NCBI RefSeq assembly: GCF_004210375.1
Contig: NC_134830.1
Span: forward strand, 62,057,576 to 62,121,575
Direction: 5' to 3'
DNA length: 64,000 nucleotides
DNA from: Tachypleus tridentatus
Taxonomy: Eukaryota > Arthropoda > Merostomata > Xiphosura > Limulidae
The notes beneath the pieces are model-generated. The model worked only from the letters and a program-made list of their open reading frames with translations, ran no database searches and was not told where the DNA came from. The position numbers and the translations under genes were made by a program. Shown here one piece after another: positions 59,601 through 64,000 of this stretch. Numbering within the stretch: position 1 is the stretch's first letter; each line of letters starts with the position of its first letter.

Positions 59601-61613
59601 CCAATATAAAGTTGCAATACAACAGATTTATCAGAACTACATTCTGACATTATCCGAGATTTTTTTATGTAGTACGATGCCACAGAAAATTGACTGTTTT
59701 TGGGAAAGTACATTCCAAGGCAATATATTCATACATTCACAATATAATGACATGTTCAGATCAGGAGTTTAGAACTTCCATGGCAGAATATCTCTTGTAC
59801 TTAATAGGATTAGAAAACAAATATATGAATCAACTTCGTGCATCAGGACCATGCAGAAACAGACCTAGTTATGGTAAGCAAAGTATGGCATCTAGTAACA
59901 GGTGAGAATCTGAAAACACAAAAGTTGTTGGCAAGAGCCATTCACATAACCCAAGATCACAGTGTACAACATAATCAAGAAGGATATTTGTGTGGAAAAC
60001 TAATACAAGTCACAAGTACCCAAACTGCTTCATGACCTATCTGTTCAGCCATTGCTTATTACAGTTAGCTGAAGAATAAAACAGATTTTCAAGCTATTCT
60101 ACATAAAAACCTGCCATACAAATCAAATTTATTAGTCATATCATCTATAGGATTTTTTGTGATCAGATTTTTGAAACAGGTGCTGGTAAACCATTATTCT
60201 TATACAATAGATGGATTATGGAAAGAGTGTAGAGAGAAATGTCAAATCTAATATGACAGAACCTATGTCAATGAAAACTAAACTGTAGGACTATTGTTAA
60301 GATGCACTGCCATCAAACAGAACATGACTGAATGTGGTAGCATAGAGTATAATGATATATTGAATCTTCAAAACCATTCCAATACACACACACACATATG
60401 AAGTTGCTAAGATATTACTATTGGAACATAATTAATAATAAAGATTTATAAAAGTTATGCAACAAAATCATTATAATGTTTAATAAATGATAAGCACTTA
60501 AATAAAAAATAAACAAAATGAACAGACCCAAAGGTAAATGTATTAGAAACTACAGTAGAATTAGTTTAAAAATACGATAAAATGTCCTTATATTAAGGAT
60601 ATTTTATTTCAAAATCACAAAAACATTGGTATTTGTTTTTTACAACTAATAATGTAGTTAAATTAATATTTACAATTATGCACACTTTTCTCCACATTAA
60701 AAAAATGCAAAAATTCATAAAAAATACAAACCTATGGTCTAAACTTACCATCTAAAAGATCTCTGATCTTGTCAAGGTAAATTTCAAAGTAAGATACCTA
60801 AGTAAACAAATAATTATCAATAAACATAGTGAAAATATACATATAATATACTGTTTGAAATCACCAACTGCAAAATCATTTTTACCAATTAACAAAACAT
60901 TTATTTAATTATTTTTTGTGTGACAAAAAGTTACATATCTGGATTACACATTATCATAACAAGTCAACTACTACAGTATATGTACCAAATAAGTGTGTTT
61001 AAAAAAACTATAATGAGCACATCATCTTACAAAATGAATTTTAAAATAATAAAAAAATAACAATCAATGAGAACAACGTATACATTTCCTTACAATATTT
61101 TATATTTAATAACAATGTTATTTGGAAAATTATGTATTTATTAATCCTCTGCAAAATCTGTGGTCTTGAAGCAAACAATATATGGTAACAATGAGCTTTA
61201 TATGCATTTGAACAAAACTTTATTTTCTGGGAACTAGCAATTTTTCACTGTCTAAAGATTCATTTAACAGTTTCATCTGACATATGTAAAGAAAATAGCT
61301 ATTAATGTTTGGATTACTAACTTTTCTTTTGGTCAAGTTAATGAAATTAGGATGTAACAAACATAATATTTGATAGTATACTTTAAAATTTCCTACTTGT
61401 GTTACACTTTTGTTACTTCAACATAATTTATTAATTTATAAGAACAAAAAAAAATTACAAATTACTTTTAAGCACACAGTTCAGCATAAGTAGTTATGCT
61501 AGCCTTACCTTAATATGAAATTCTACATTTTCATCCATGGAATAAATATAATTAAATATATCATTCACAATACGTGGAATTATTCCTTGCTTAATTGGGT
61601 CATCCATAATACC
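29697..61613 (-). CDS. Khc: Kinesin-1 heavy chain, 21 exons, 5' end outside the window
   Basis: Plus-end-directed microtubule motor that carries vesicles, mitochondria and RNPs in the cytoplasm as a heterotetramer with kinesin light chains. Minus-strand exons: 61509-61613, 60749-60797, 59386-59441, 57546-57633, 56157-56281, 54104-54208, 53611-53759, 50046-50196, 48939-49201, 48574-48780, 48043-48192, 46221-46316, 45522-45617, 43158-43275, 40309-40483, 39524-39625, 38494-38554, 36766-36945, 34131-34267, 32633-32712, 29697-29785. All introns are GT-AG with matching phases. Visible landmarks are the switch I core SSRSH, switch [21 protein letters not shown], neck linker plus coil, a long coiled coil, the SLAQKQK tail segment and IAKPIR. 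The exons sum to 2582 nt; removing the 2-nt excess in exon 8 gives 859 residues plus stop. The first ~100 residues with the P-loop lie beyond 64000. The only lesion is the exon 8 frameshift. Family assignment is near certain. Confidence 0.97.
30401..31515 (+). pseudogene. Mariner transposase, broken, antisense in kinesin intron 20
   Basis: A cut-and-paste transposase of the DD34D mariner family. A likely left TIR, TCAGGTCATCCCATAAGTAA, starts after TA at 30399-30400. The coding part opens at 30579. In order it shows a helix-turn-helix region ([20 protein letters not shown]), [14 protein letters not shown] (Asp at 31042), HQDNAWPH (Asp at 31309) and [13 protein letters not shown] (Asp at 31414); the last two Asp are 34 residues apart, as in mariner. 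Breaks: one extra T in the run at 31015-31022 shifts the frame, two in-frame TAA codons lie near 31222-31230, and the C-terminus and right TIR are missing after ~31510. It is a dead copy. Confidence 0.93.
32633..32712 (-). CDS. Khc: Kinesin heavy chain exon 20: basic tail, auxiliary microtubule site
   Basis: 80 nt: one base completes Arg, then [26 protein letters not shown] and one base of an Ala (or Gly) codon. It corresponds to fly [20 protein letters not shown]. The split codon means the IAK motif is assembled only when exon 21 is joined. Donor GTGAGT. Confidence 0.97.
32925..33095. repeat. Foldback element A with a hammerhead-like loop
   Basis: Left arm ATGGCTAGTATGGGTATTAA, then TTATTGATAAGCAG, is mirrored by CTGCTTATCAATAA, then GTGTTAATACCCATATCAGC. 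The ~50-nt loop (32987-33037) contains CTGAAGA, a GACC/GGTC stem and GAAAC. It shares its end ATTTCAAGTGAGTTTCTCAT with the copy at 58094. Confidence 0.8.
33300..33320. repeat. Poly-T tract
   Basis: An uninterrupted run of about 19 T on the plus strand, in intron 19-20; no attached retroelement recognised. Confidence 0.9.
33560..33808 (-). repeat. Thr-type SINE, old copy in kinesin intron
   Basis: Body recognisable (CAACTCTTGGGCTACTCTTT, AATAGTGGAATTGACC). The head is decayed (CTGGTATGGCTAATTTGTTA on the minus strand). Same orientation as kinesin. Confidence 0.82.
33934..34053. mobile_element. 120-bp MITE with 22-bp TIRs flanked by TA
   Basis: CTGAGTGGCATTAAAAACGC at the left and CTGAGTGGTATTAAAAACAC as reverse complement of the right match at 20 of 22 positions. 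TA lies on both outer sides, as for Tc1/mariner-type elements. Confidence 0.8.
34131..34267 (-). CDS. Khc: Kinesin heavy chain exon 19: tail, [18 protein letters not shown]
   Basis: 137 nt, 45 codons from [20 protein letters not shown] to [11 protein letters not shown] plus two bases. It matches the universally conserved [18 protein letters not shown] and is part of the auxiliary microtubule-binding tail. The donor is GTATAA, a weak site; phase 2 out. Confidence 0.97.
34753..34992 (-). repeat. Thr-type SINE with 11-bp target duplication
   Basis: GGCCCAGTATGGCCAGGTGG head on the minus strand, B box GGTTTGAATCC, and a body lacking the TTATAACG part. TTTGTAGAGGA is at both 34740-34750 and 34994-35004. 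Confidence 0.9.
35417..35458. repeat. Half-copy of the 23.8-kb foldback arm
   Basis: ATATATGTAAAAATGGCTGG, then TTTGGGTTGAGAAAAT, matches one arm of the 23780-23902 element. The opposing arm is absent. Confidence 0.6.
35830..35958 (-). repeat. Val-type SINE with 9-bp target duplication
   Basis: Head on the minus strand CCCCCTGCTAGTGCAGTGGT, GATTTACAATGCTAAAATCA, B box GGGTTCGATTCCC. GATCTCATA flanks it at 35821-35829 and 35959-35967. It lies in intron 18-19. Confidence 0.85.
36766..36945 (-). CDS. Khc: Kinesin heavy chain exon 18: conserved tail coil
   Basis: 60 codons: [20 protein letters not shown], then [16 protein letters not shown], then [20 protein letters not shown], ending VHKQ. This is the most conserved tail block of kinesin-1, involved in cargo and adaptor binding. 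Acceptor AG is at 36947-36946; donor GTGAGG. Confidence 0.98.
37719..37993 (-). repeat. Thr-type SINE with 11-bp target duplication
   Basis: Head ATCTGGCATGGCCAGGTGGT on the minus strand, B box GGTTTGAATCCCC and a complete body. TTGTTTCTTGG is at 37708-37718 and 37993-38003. In kinesin intron 17-18, same orientation as the gene. Confidence 0.9.
38494..38554 (-). CDS. Khc: Kinesin heavy chain exon 17: light-chain-binding coil
   Basis: 61 nt encoding [20 protein letters not shown] after one base of a split Val codon. It is the counterpart of human [17 protein letters not shown], near the light-chain-binding part of the tail coil. Donor GTATGT, phase 0 out. Confidence 0.96.
38936..39002. repeat. 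67-bp palindromic element
   Basis: CCCTAAAATGACTCTACATG pairs with CATGTGGAGTCATTTTAGGG at 19 of 20 positions across a 27-nt centre. It is in intron 16-17. Confidence 0.8.
39524..39625 (-). CDS. Khc: Kinesin heavy chain exon 16: coil before the light-chain site
   Basis: 102 nt, 33 full codons ([20 protein letters not shown] then [13 protein letters not shown]) with split codons at both ends. I placed the donor at GTAATA (39523), not at GTGTAA two bases earlier. Only this keeps phase with exon 17 and gives [13 protein letters not shown], matching fly LQNIILTNERREQ. The region approaches the kinesin light chain binding heptads. Confidence 0.94.
40309..40483 (-). CDS. Khc: Kinesin heavy chain exon 15: stalk coil 2, [13 protein letters not shown]
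   Basis: 175 nt: two bases finish an Asp codon, then 57 codons rich in Lys/Glu, starting [20 protein letters not shown]. It includes [20 protein letters not shown], close to human KIF5B SHRETHQKQISSLRDEV. Donor GTAAGT, phase 2 out. Confidence 0.96.
41119..41196. mobile_element. 78-bp MITE, 26-bp TIRs, TA target
   Basis: CAGGGTGTTTGGAAAGTCAC at the left versus CAGGGTGTTCGGAAAGTCAC from the right strand, 25 of 26 overall; TA on both sides. The ends are of Tc1/mariner type. Lies in intron 14-15. Confidence 0.85.
42850..42963 (-). repeat. Val-type SINE, degenerate, in kinesin intron
   Basis: Minus-strand head TCCCACAGTGGCTTGGCAGT, CTACAGGCTTATGATACTAA. The B box is eroded. Confidence 0.6.
43158..43275 (-). 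CDS. Khc: Kinesin heavy chain exon 14: stalk coil 2
   Basis: 118 nt, 39 codons ([20 protein letters not shown], then [19 protein letters not shown]) plus one base. It is the family's MKSLQESMREAENKKRTLEE region. Donor GTAAGG, phase 1 out. Reading into the intron gives non-family sequence. Confidence 0.97.
43276..45521. other. Kinesin intron 13-14, no distinct element
   Basis: About 2.2 kb, AT-rich. An imperfect inverted pair TTGGAGGACTAA / TTAGTCCTCCAA lies at 43528-43602. Open frames here (43937-44179, 44155-44527, 45210-45425) look accidental. Confidence 0.5.
45522..45617 (-). CDS. Khc: Kinesin heavy chain exon 13: stalk coil
   Basis: 32 codons from [20 protein letters not shown] to [10 protein letters not shown]. 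It matches the kinesin-1 RC...NKKI...YRLLISQHEA segment. Acceptor AG is at 45619-45618; donor GTGAGA. Confidence 0.96.
45983..46100 (-). repeat. Val-type SINE, diverged, in kinesin intron
   Basis: Minus strand: CCACCAGTGGCATAGAGGTA, GGACTTGCAGTGCTGTAAAC, then the AGTTTTGTGCCTAACTT end. Same orientation as the gene. Confidence 0.65.
46221..46316 (-). CDS. Khc: Kinesin heavy chain exon 12: stalk, [13 protein letters not shown] segment
   Basis: 32 codons including [20 protein letters not shown]. It aligns with fly [20 protein letters not shown]. Acceptor AG is at 46318-46317; donor GTAGAA; both phases 0. Confidence 0.96.
46317..48042. other. Kinesin intron 11-12, nothing recognised
   Basis: 1.7 kb, AT-rich, without SINE, TIR element or convincing frame. 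Confidence 0.5.
48043..48192 (-). CDS. Khc: Kinesin heavy chain exon 11: stalk, HQKKRIT segment
   Basis: 50 codons containing [20 protein letters not shown], the counterpart of fly HQKKRITEMLTNLLRDLGEV. It then runs into a poorly conserved hinge-like end, GGKPTDMK. The donor GTAATA is weak; in-frame read-through into the intron would soon go out of family. Confidence 0.95.
48574..48780 (-). CDS. Khc: Kinesin heavy chain exon 10: stalk coil 1
   Basis: 69 codons from [20 protein letters not shown] to LSDELNQKL. It contains the block [20 protein letters not shown], almost invariant among kinesin-1 stalks. Acceptor AG is at 48782-48781; donor GTAAGT. Heptad-patterned throughout. Confidence 0.97.
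48939..49201 (-). CDS. Khc: Kinesin heavy chain exon 9: hinge 1 and start of stalk
   Basis: 263 nt, two bases plus 87 codons. The first ~45 residues ([15 protein letters not shown] onward) are low-conservation, Ser/Glu-rich hinge sequence. From [20 protein letters not shown] the stalk coiled coil begins and continues through [15 protein letters not shown] to EQMLEQGE. Donor GTGTGT; phase 1 in, phase 0 out. Confidence 0.96.
49324..49540 (-). repeat. Thr-type SINE, truncated head, in kinesin intron 8-9
   Basis: TTACACAAAACTACACGAGG at the left and body CACCACCCACTGCC are clear. Most of the tRNA head is deleted or decayed. CACAAACT flanks both sides (8-bp duplication). Confidence 0.8.
50046..50196 (-). 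CDS. Khc: Kinesin heavy chain exon 8: neck linker and neck coil, carrying a frameshift
   Basis: 151 nt. The neck linker and neck coil read [40 protein letters not shown], then run into TGA at 50061-50063. Shifted by two bases, the remainder reads [10 protein letters not shown], which matches the family (human [12 protein letters not shown]), and its phase-1 end fits exon 9. An ungapped comparison with fly KHC favours two extra bases, a CG duplication within 50073-50076, over one missing base. Untreated, the product would stop near residue 380, leaving only motor and part of the neck. It could be an assembly error, a null allele or a fixed lesion; all other exons being intact argues against an old pseudogene. 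Confidence 0.95.
50924..51653. repeat. 730-bp foldback element with ~345-bp arms
   Basis: Ends GGGTCATTCCATGTCAAATC at 50924 and its reverse complement ending at 51653. The left arm (50924-51267) and right arm (51305-51653) are complementary over nearly their whole length, including GGAGATAAACTTGGTTTGAG and TTAAGCAGCCAAA. They leave a ~37-nt loop. The outer ~60 nt are more diverged. No coding capacity. Lies in kinesin intron 7-8. Confidence 0.92.
51654..53610. other. Rest of kinesin intron 7-8, nothing recognised
   Basis: AT-rich intronic sequence. The small frame at 51842-52057 has no motif. Confidence 0.5.
53611..53759 (-). CDS. Khc: Kinesin heavy chain exon 7: L12/alpha5 microtubule-binding region
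   Basis: 149 nt with 49 codons, [20 protein letters not shown] through [18 protein letters not shown], plus two bases of the next Arg codon. It contains the kinesin-wide [19 protein letters not shown] motif (L12/alpha5) and the CCSPA strand. Phase 2 out; donor GTAAGG. Confidence 0.97.
54104..54208 (-). CDS. Khc: Kinesin heavy chain exon 6: relay helix alpha4
   Basis: 35 codons from [20 protein letters not shown] to [10 protein letters not shown]. This is the switch II/alpha4 relay helix and main microtubule interface. Acceptor AG is at 54210-54209; donor GTGAGA; both phases 0. The next exon continues [13 protein letters not shown]. Confidence 0.97.
54209..56156. other. Kinesin intron 5-6, nothing recognised
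   Basis: 1.9 kb, AT-rich. Apart from an imperfect A-rich/T-rich inverted pair near 55440-55530 (CAAGCAAAAACAAAAAA / TTTTTTGTTTAATTTGTTT) I see no element. Confidence 0.45.
56157..56281 (-). CDS. Khc: Kinesin heavy chain exon 5: switch I and switch II
   Basis: 125 nt: two bases finish the split Asn codon, then 41 codons starting [20 protein letters not shown] and ending [12 protein letters not shown]. It contains switch I (SSRSH) and switch II (DLAGSE), the gamma-phosphate sensors of the ATPase; all key residues are present. Donor GTAAGT. Confidence 0.98.
56623..56656. repeat. (AC)17 microsatellite
   Basis: A pure AC run of 34 bp in kinesin intron 4-5; likely polymorphic. Confidence 0.97.
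56654..56835. mobile_element. Possible Tc1-like terminal fragment
   Basis: ACTGCTGGCCGAAATCTTAA, then GGCCAATG, resembles ends of Tc1/mariner-type elements. TATTTGAGTGGAGCTTTGAA follows. No opposing TIR was found. Confidence 0.3.
57546..57633 (-). CDS. Khc: Kinesin heavy chain exon 4: alpha3 helix and start of switch I
   Basis: 88 nt encoding [20 protein letters not shown], then KANRHIAVT plus one base. RHIAVT-N-NEHSSR is the alpha3-switch I transition, and the split Asn codon is completed by exon 5. The donor is a weak GTATAT. The segment aligns without gaps to fly KHC. Confidence 0.96.
57634..58093. other. Kinesin intron 3-4, first part, nothing recognised
   Basis: AT-rich intronic sequence with no element or frame seen before the foldback at 58094. 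Confidence 0.45.
58094..58212. repeat. Foldback element A, second copy without the loop
   Basis: ATGTATTCTAAAAATGGTTG, then GTATGGGTATTAA, is mirrored by TTAATACCCATACAAGTTGT, then CTTTAGAATACAT. It ends in ACTTCAAGTGAGTTTCTCAT like the 32925 copy, but the hammerhead-like interior is missing. Confidence 0.75.
58421..58505 (-). repeat. Thr-type SINE 3' fragment
   Basis: GAATTCTTGCACAAAGTTAT, then GAGGGAAGGCAGCTAG, is the tail-side third of the family. The rest is absent. Confidence 0.7.
59155..59303. repeat. Nested foldback with stem GCACTTTC/GAAAGTG
   Basis: Inner arms CACTTTCATAAGGTGGACCT and AGTCCACCTTTTGAAAGTG, with outer arms AGAAACGAAATAAAAAC and GATTTTATTTCATTTCT, enclose a ~35-nt loop. 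It lies just upstream of exon 3 in intron 3-4. Confidence 0.7.
59386..59441 (-). CDS. Khc: Kinesin heavy chain exon 3: L8 microtubule-contact region
   Basis: 56 nt: two bases complete a Val codon, then 18 codons [18 protein letters not shown]. The [13 protein letters not shown] segment is nearly invariant in kinesin-1 and forms the beta5/L8 microtubule-binding lobe. Donor is GTAAGG; phase 1 in, phase 0 out. Confidence 0.97.
59442..60748. other. Kinesin intron 2-3, no element recognised
   Basis: 1.3 kb. The overlapping plus-strand frames at 59690-59905 and 59838-60035 have no recognisable domain and probably occur by chance. Confidence 0.4.
60749..60797 (-). CDS. Khc: Kinesin heavy chain exon 2: motor core strand [16 protein letters not shown]
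   Basis: 49 nt encoding [16 protein letters not shown] plus the first base of the next codon. This is the highly conserved EIY-DKIRDLL signature of kinesin motors. Acceptor AG is at 60799-60798; donor GTAAGT starts at 60748. Phase 0 in, phase 1 out. Confidence 0.97.
61509..61613 (-). CDS. Khc: Kinesin heavy chain exon 1 (first exon in window): motor domain, alpha2 region
   Basis: 35 codons beginning [18 protein letters not shown] and ending EFHIK. This is the stretch directly after the P-loop and GKTHTMEG of kinesin-1 (about residue 103 in fly numbering). Acceptor AG is at 61615-61614 and donor GTAAGG starts at 61508; both phases are 0. The exon carrying the P-loop is not found between here and 64000, so it must lie further upstream. 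Confidence 0.97.
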
Positions 61614-62139
61614 CTGTAACAAATGGAAATATCACATTATTTCTTTCATATCCCTACCAATGAAGTTAAAAACTGTTAAGGTTGCAACAGAAACAAGTTA
61701 TGATGTACTTAAAAGCATATTCAACATCACAACAAATAAAAATACTATTATAGTTATCACAGACCAACATGATACAGTTTGAAATGAGAACCATCTCAAA
61801 ATCAAATATCAAAACTTTGCAGGACAGTGACTGAAACTCAAATGTTACTTCCTGGGTGATAAAAGTTTGCAACTTACATGTGTCAGGTACACCATATATC
61901 ATTTTACCTGAAAGAAGTAAGATTTTTCTCTCATATTTCTTAGTTCAGGTAGGTACAAGTATAATTTATACATTTAAATACATTTGCTAATGAAATTACA
62001 TGTATGTAAAAAATACCTTTAGATGGACTATTTTCATTCTGTTTCCAAATTTCATCAGTGGATAGATGTATCCATTGGCTTTGAAAAAAAATTTCCCATA
62101 ATTTTTAAATAAATAATTATAAATTGAGTCACTATGTGA

Positions 62140-62835
62140 CAATGTTTAGCTATTCAAAATGTAAGGTGATGCACGTAGGTTTTCACAATTTAAGTTAGTG
62201 TTACAATTTAAATGGGAATACATTAAATACTGTGGTTGAAAAAAACATAGTGTTTTGATTGAAAAATCACCTAAGTCATGTAAACAGTGTATTGTGGCTA
62301 CCAATAGGGCTAATAAGATTTTAGGTAGCATCCACAGAAATACTGAATACAAGACAAGTGATAGTATTGTTTCACTGTATATATCACCTGTAAGTCCTCA
62401 TTTACAGTAGTGTTTACAGTTCTGAGCTCCCTTCCTCAAGAAGGACTTTGAATTACTGGAGAAGGTTCAGAGAAGAGCCACTAGGATGATACCTTGAATG
62501 AAGAGAGACTAAAATCTCTGAACTTGTTTTCTCTAAAGAGGAAAAGGGTCAGAGTGAATTTGATTGAGATGTTTAAGATTATTAATGGTATTGATAATAT
62601 AAATCCATGAAACTGTGTTTAGAAGTGAAAACAACAGAACAAGGGGTCAAATTCAAATATTGGCAGCATAGGAGTCATCTACAGTACAGACAGTATTACT
62701 TTTCAAACAGGGTGGTTGGCTTTTGGAATGAGCTTTCTTCAAGGATGGCAGAGTCAGATAATTTAATTGAGTTCATGAAAAGATTGGATGAATACATAAG
62801 TAGTAAGGAGTGCTTACAATCAGATGCTTGAAAGG
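62140..62835 (+). pseudogene. CR1-like non-LTR retrotransposon reverse-transcriptase remnant
   Basis: The plus strand, antisense to kinesin, reads in shifting frames: SKCKVMHVG, CKQCIVATNRANKILGSIHR, LKKDFELLEKVQRRATRMIP, LNLFSLKRKRVR, LIEMFKIINGIDNI, YYFSNRVVGFWNELSSRMAE, LIEFMKRLDEYI. This is the classic C-terminal half of CR1/L2-type reverse transcriptases (...KKDIELLEKVQRRATKMI..., ...FSNRVVNLWNELP...). Several stops and frameshifts break it; the endonuclease and palm domain are absent. It sits in the intron upstream of the first kinesin exon in the window. Confidence 0.88.
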
Positions 62836-64000
62836 ACATCATTTTTGTCCCTATAAAATTTTATGAATTTAAATTGATTTAACCAAACTGTAAAATTACA
62901 AACAGAAAGAGATATTGTAAAAAACTTTAAGCTGATTCCACACAGTGCATGAGAGATACATGATTAAATATAATTTGATGCTATTTTCTCTAAAGGAACC
63001 TCTCTGAAACTTTGTAATAAAGTACTCAACTGAGTTTCTACTGGGCATATTTTTTTAAAATATTAATAATAAAAGCATTAAAATGGCTACAGTTGAATTG
63101 CTATTATTATTTAATCTCCATGTTTAACTTTTTTTGCAGAATTTTTAAGTTTTAGGTAAGCCTGCATACTACACTATGTTTTAATACCTGCCACACAAGC
63201 CACCCTGGCATCCTGATGTGGATTAAAGAAAAAAGGTGTTTGACACTATTTAGTAGGTCTAACTCACTGGACAGGACCTGTGACCTGACTCAACACCATG
63301 AAAGCCAACATGGAAAAGTTAACTTTGAAATGCAAGTCAAAATGATGTAGCAATGAAACATGCTTAAAATGTTCTAACTATGGTTGTGATTGCTATGATT
63401 TAAGTGTACTGATTAAGCTAAACCATGAGACCAGGTACAATGAGAAAACAACAATCTCCAAACTGTGTAGTATAATTTAGCGGCAATGGATACAAACTAA
63501 GGATGCTTAGATCCAAAGTCTAGTACACTTAGCACAAGACTATACCCAAGTCTCACTCTAAATGAGGCCAAGTGGTTCTTCACAGATATCACTCATTATT
63601 TTATTACATTAATAATGAAAACAGATGGCATTTCTAAGCTGTCATTCACATCTTAATACAATCAAAATAAGGATTAAAAGGAACTGTCCATCACATTTAT
63701 CACTACTTCAGGAGAATAACTGCTATGTACATATTGCAATTCCTAGTTCACTGTTTTTCCCCCAGGTGGGCTCAGCAGAGAGCCTGATGTGGCTTTGCAA
63801 GAAGAAAACATACACAGTTCACTGTTTTAGTCATTACATACATTACAGATAATAAATCTTGTGGTATTTTTATTGTTTGGCAGCACACTTAACACACAAC
63901 AATCAAAGTATTCAGCTTATTTCACACCTCATTTTCTGTAGAAAATTATACATAAAATCATCTTTAATCTACTTCAAATTGGTAAATATTTAATAAGTTC
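62836..64000. other. Upstream kinesin intron, no exon found
   Basis: I searched the minus strand for the P-loop exon (GQTSSGKTHTME) and did not find it, so the intron continues past 64000. A weak SINE-like tail (GATGTGGCTTTGCAAGAAGA) occurs near 63787. Confidence 0.5.

Noticed and set aside
29697..61613. Kinesin locus as an old pseudogene
   Set aside because: Only one small lesion in 21 exons; all splice sites, phases and catalytic motifs are kept, and introns are present, which excludes a retrocopy.

Overview
This is a eukaryotic nuclear window, AT-rich and intron-dominated. Its one recognisable host gene is a kinesin-1 heavy chain (Khc/KIF5 type), read on the minus strand. I could define 21 coding exons between 29697 and 61613, all bounded by GT-AG introns and joined by compatible phases. 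They run from just after the P-loop region of the motor to the C-terminal tail with its IAK motif. The first ~100 residues (start codon, beta1, P-loop) and the promoter lie beyond 64000. Together the exons encode about 859 residues, which with the missing ~100 matches the ~960-residue length usual for the family. Protein similarity points to an arthropod. The very abundant tRNA-derived SINE family resembles, from memory, repeats of horseshoe crab genomes; that placement is inference.

Layout. 1-24 kb: no supported host gene. This is a repeat field of two tRNA-derived SINE families (one Thr-CGT-like, about 270 bp; one Val-UAC-like, about 120 bp) plus scattered His/Leu-like relics. It also holds an internally deleted mariner element with both TIRs (16018-16900), a MITE (7678-8134), short tandem repeats and a LINE remnant at ~23.4 kb. 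24-29.4 kb: AT-rich, without a clear exon apart from a candidate alternative 3' exon; part may be kinesin 3' UTR. 29.5-64 kb: the kinesin gene. Its introns carry a broken antisense mariner transposase (30.4-31.5 kb), several small TIR elements, a 730-bp foldback with ~345-bp arms (50.9-51.7 kb), smaller foldbacks and an antisense CR1-like reverse transcriptase remnant (62.1-62.8 kb).

Main points of interest. (1) Exon 8, which encodes the neck coil, has a frameshift best explained by a duplicated CG dinucleotide at 50073-50076; every other exon is intact. As written it would stop at TGA 50061-50063 and leave a motor-only protein. (2) The 3' end offers alternative terminal exons, one of which would drop the autoinhibitory IAK motif. 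(3) The large intronic foldback would form a long RNA hairpin in the kinesin pre-mRNA. (4) One foldback family has a loop resembling a hammerhead ribozyme core. (5) All SINEs inside or just downstream of the gene share the gene's orientation, and several insertions have perfect 11-bp target-site duplications. I saw no CRISPR array, prokaryotic operon, rRNA or functional tRNA gene.
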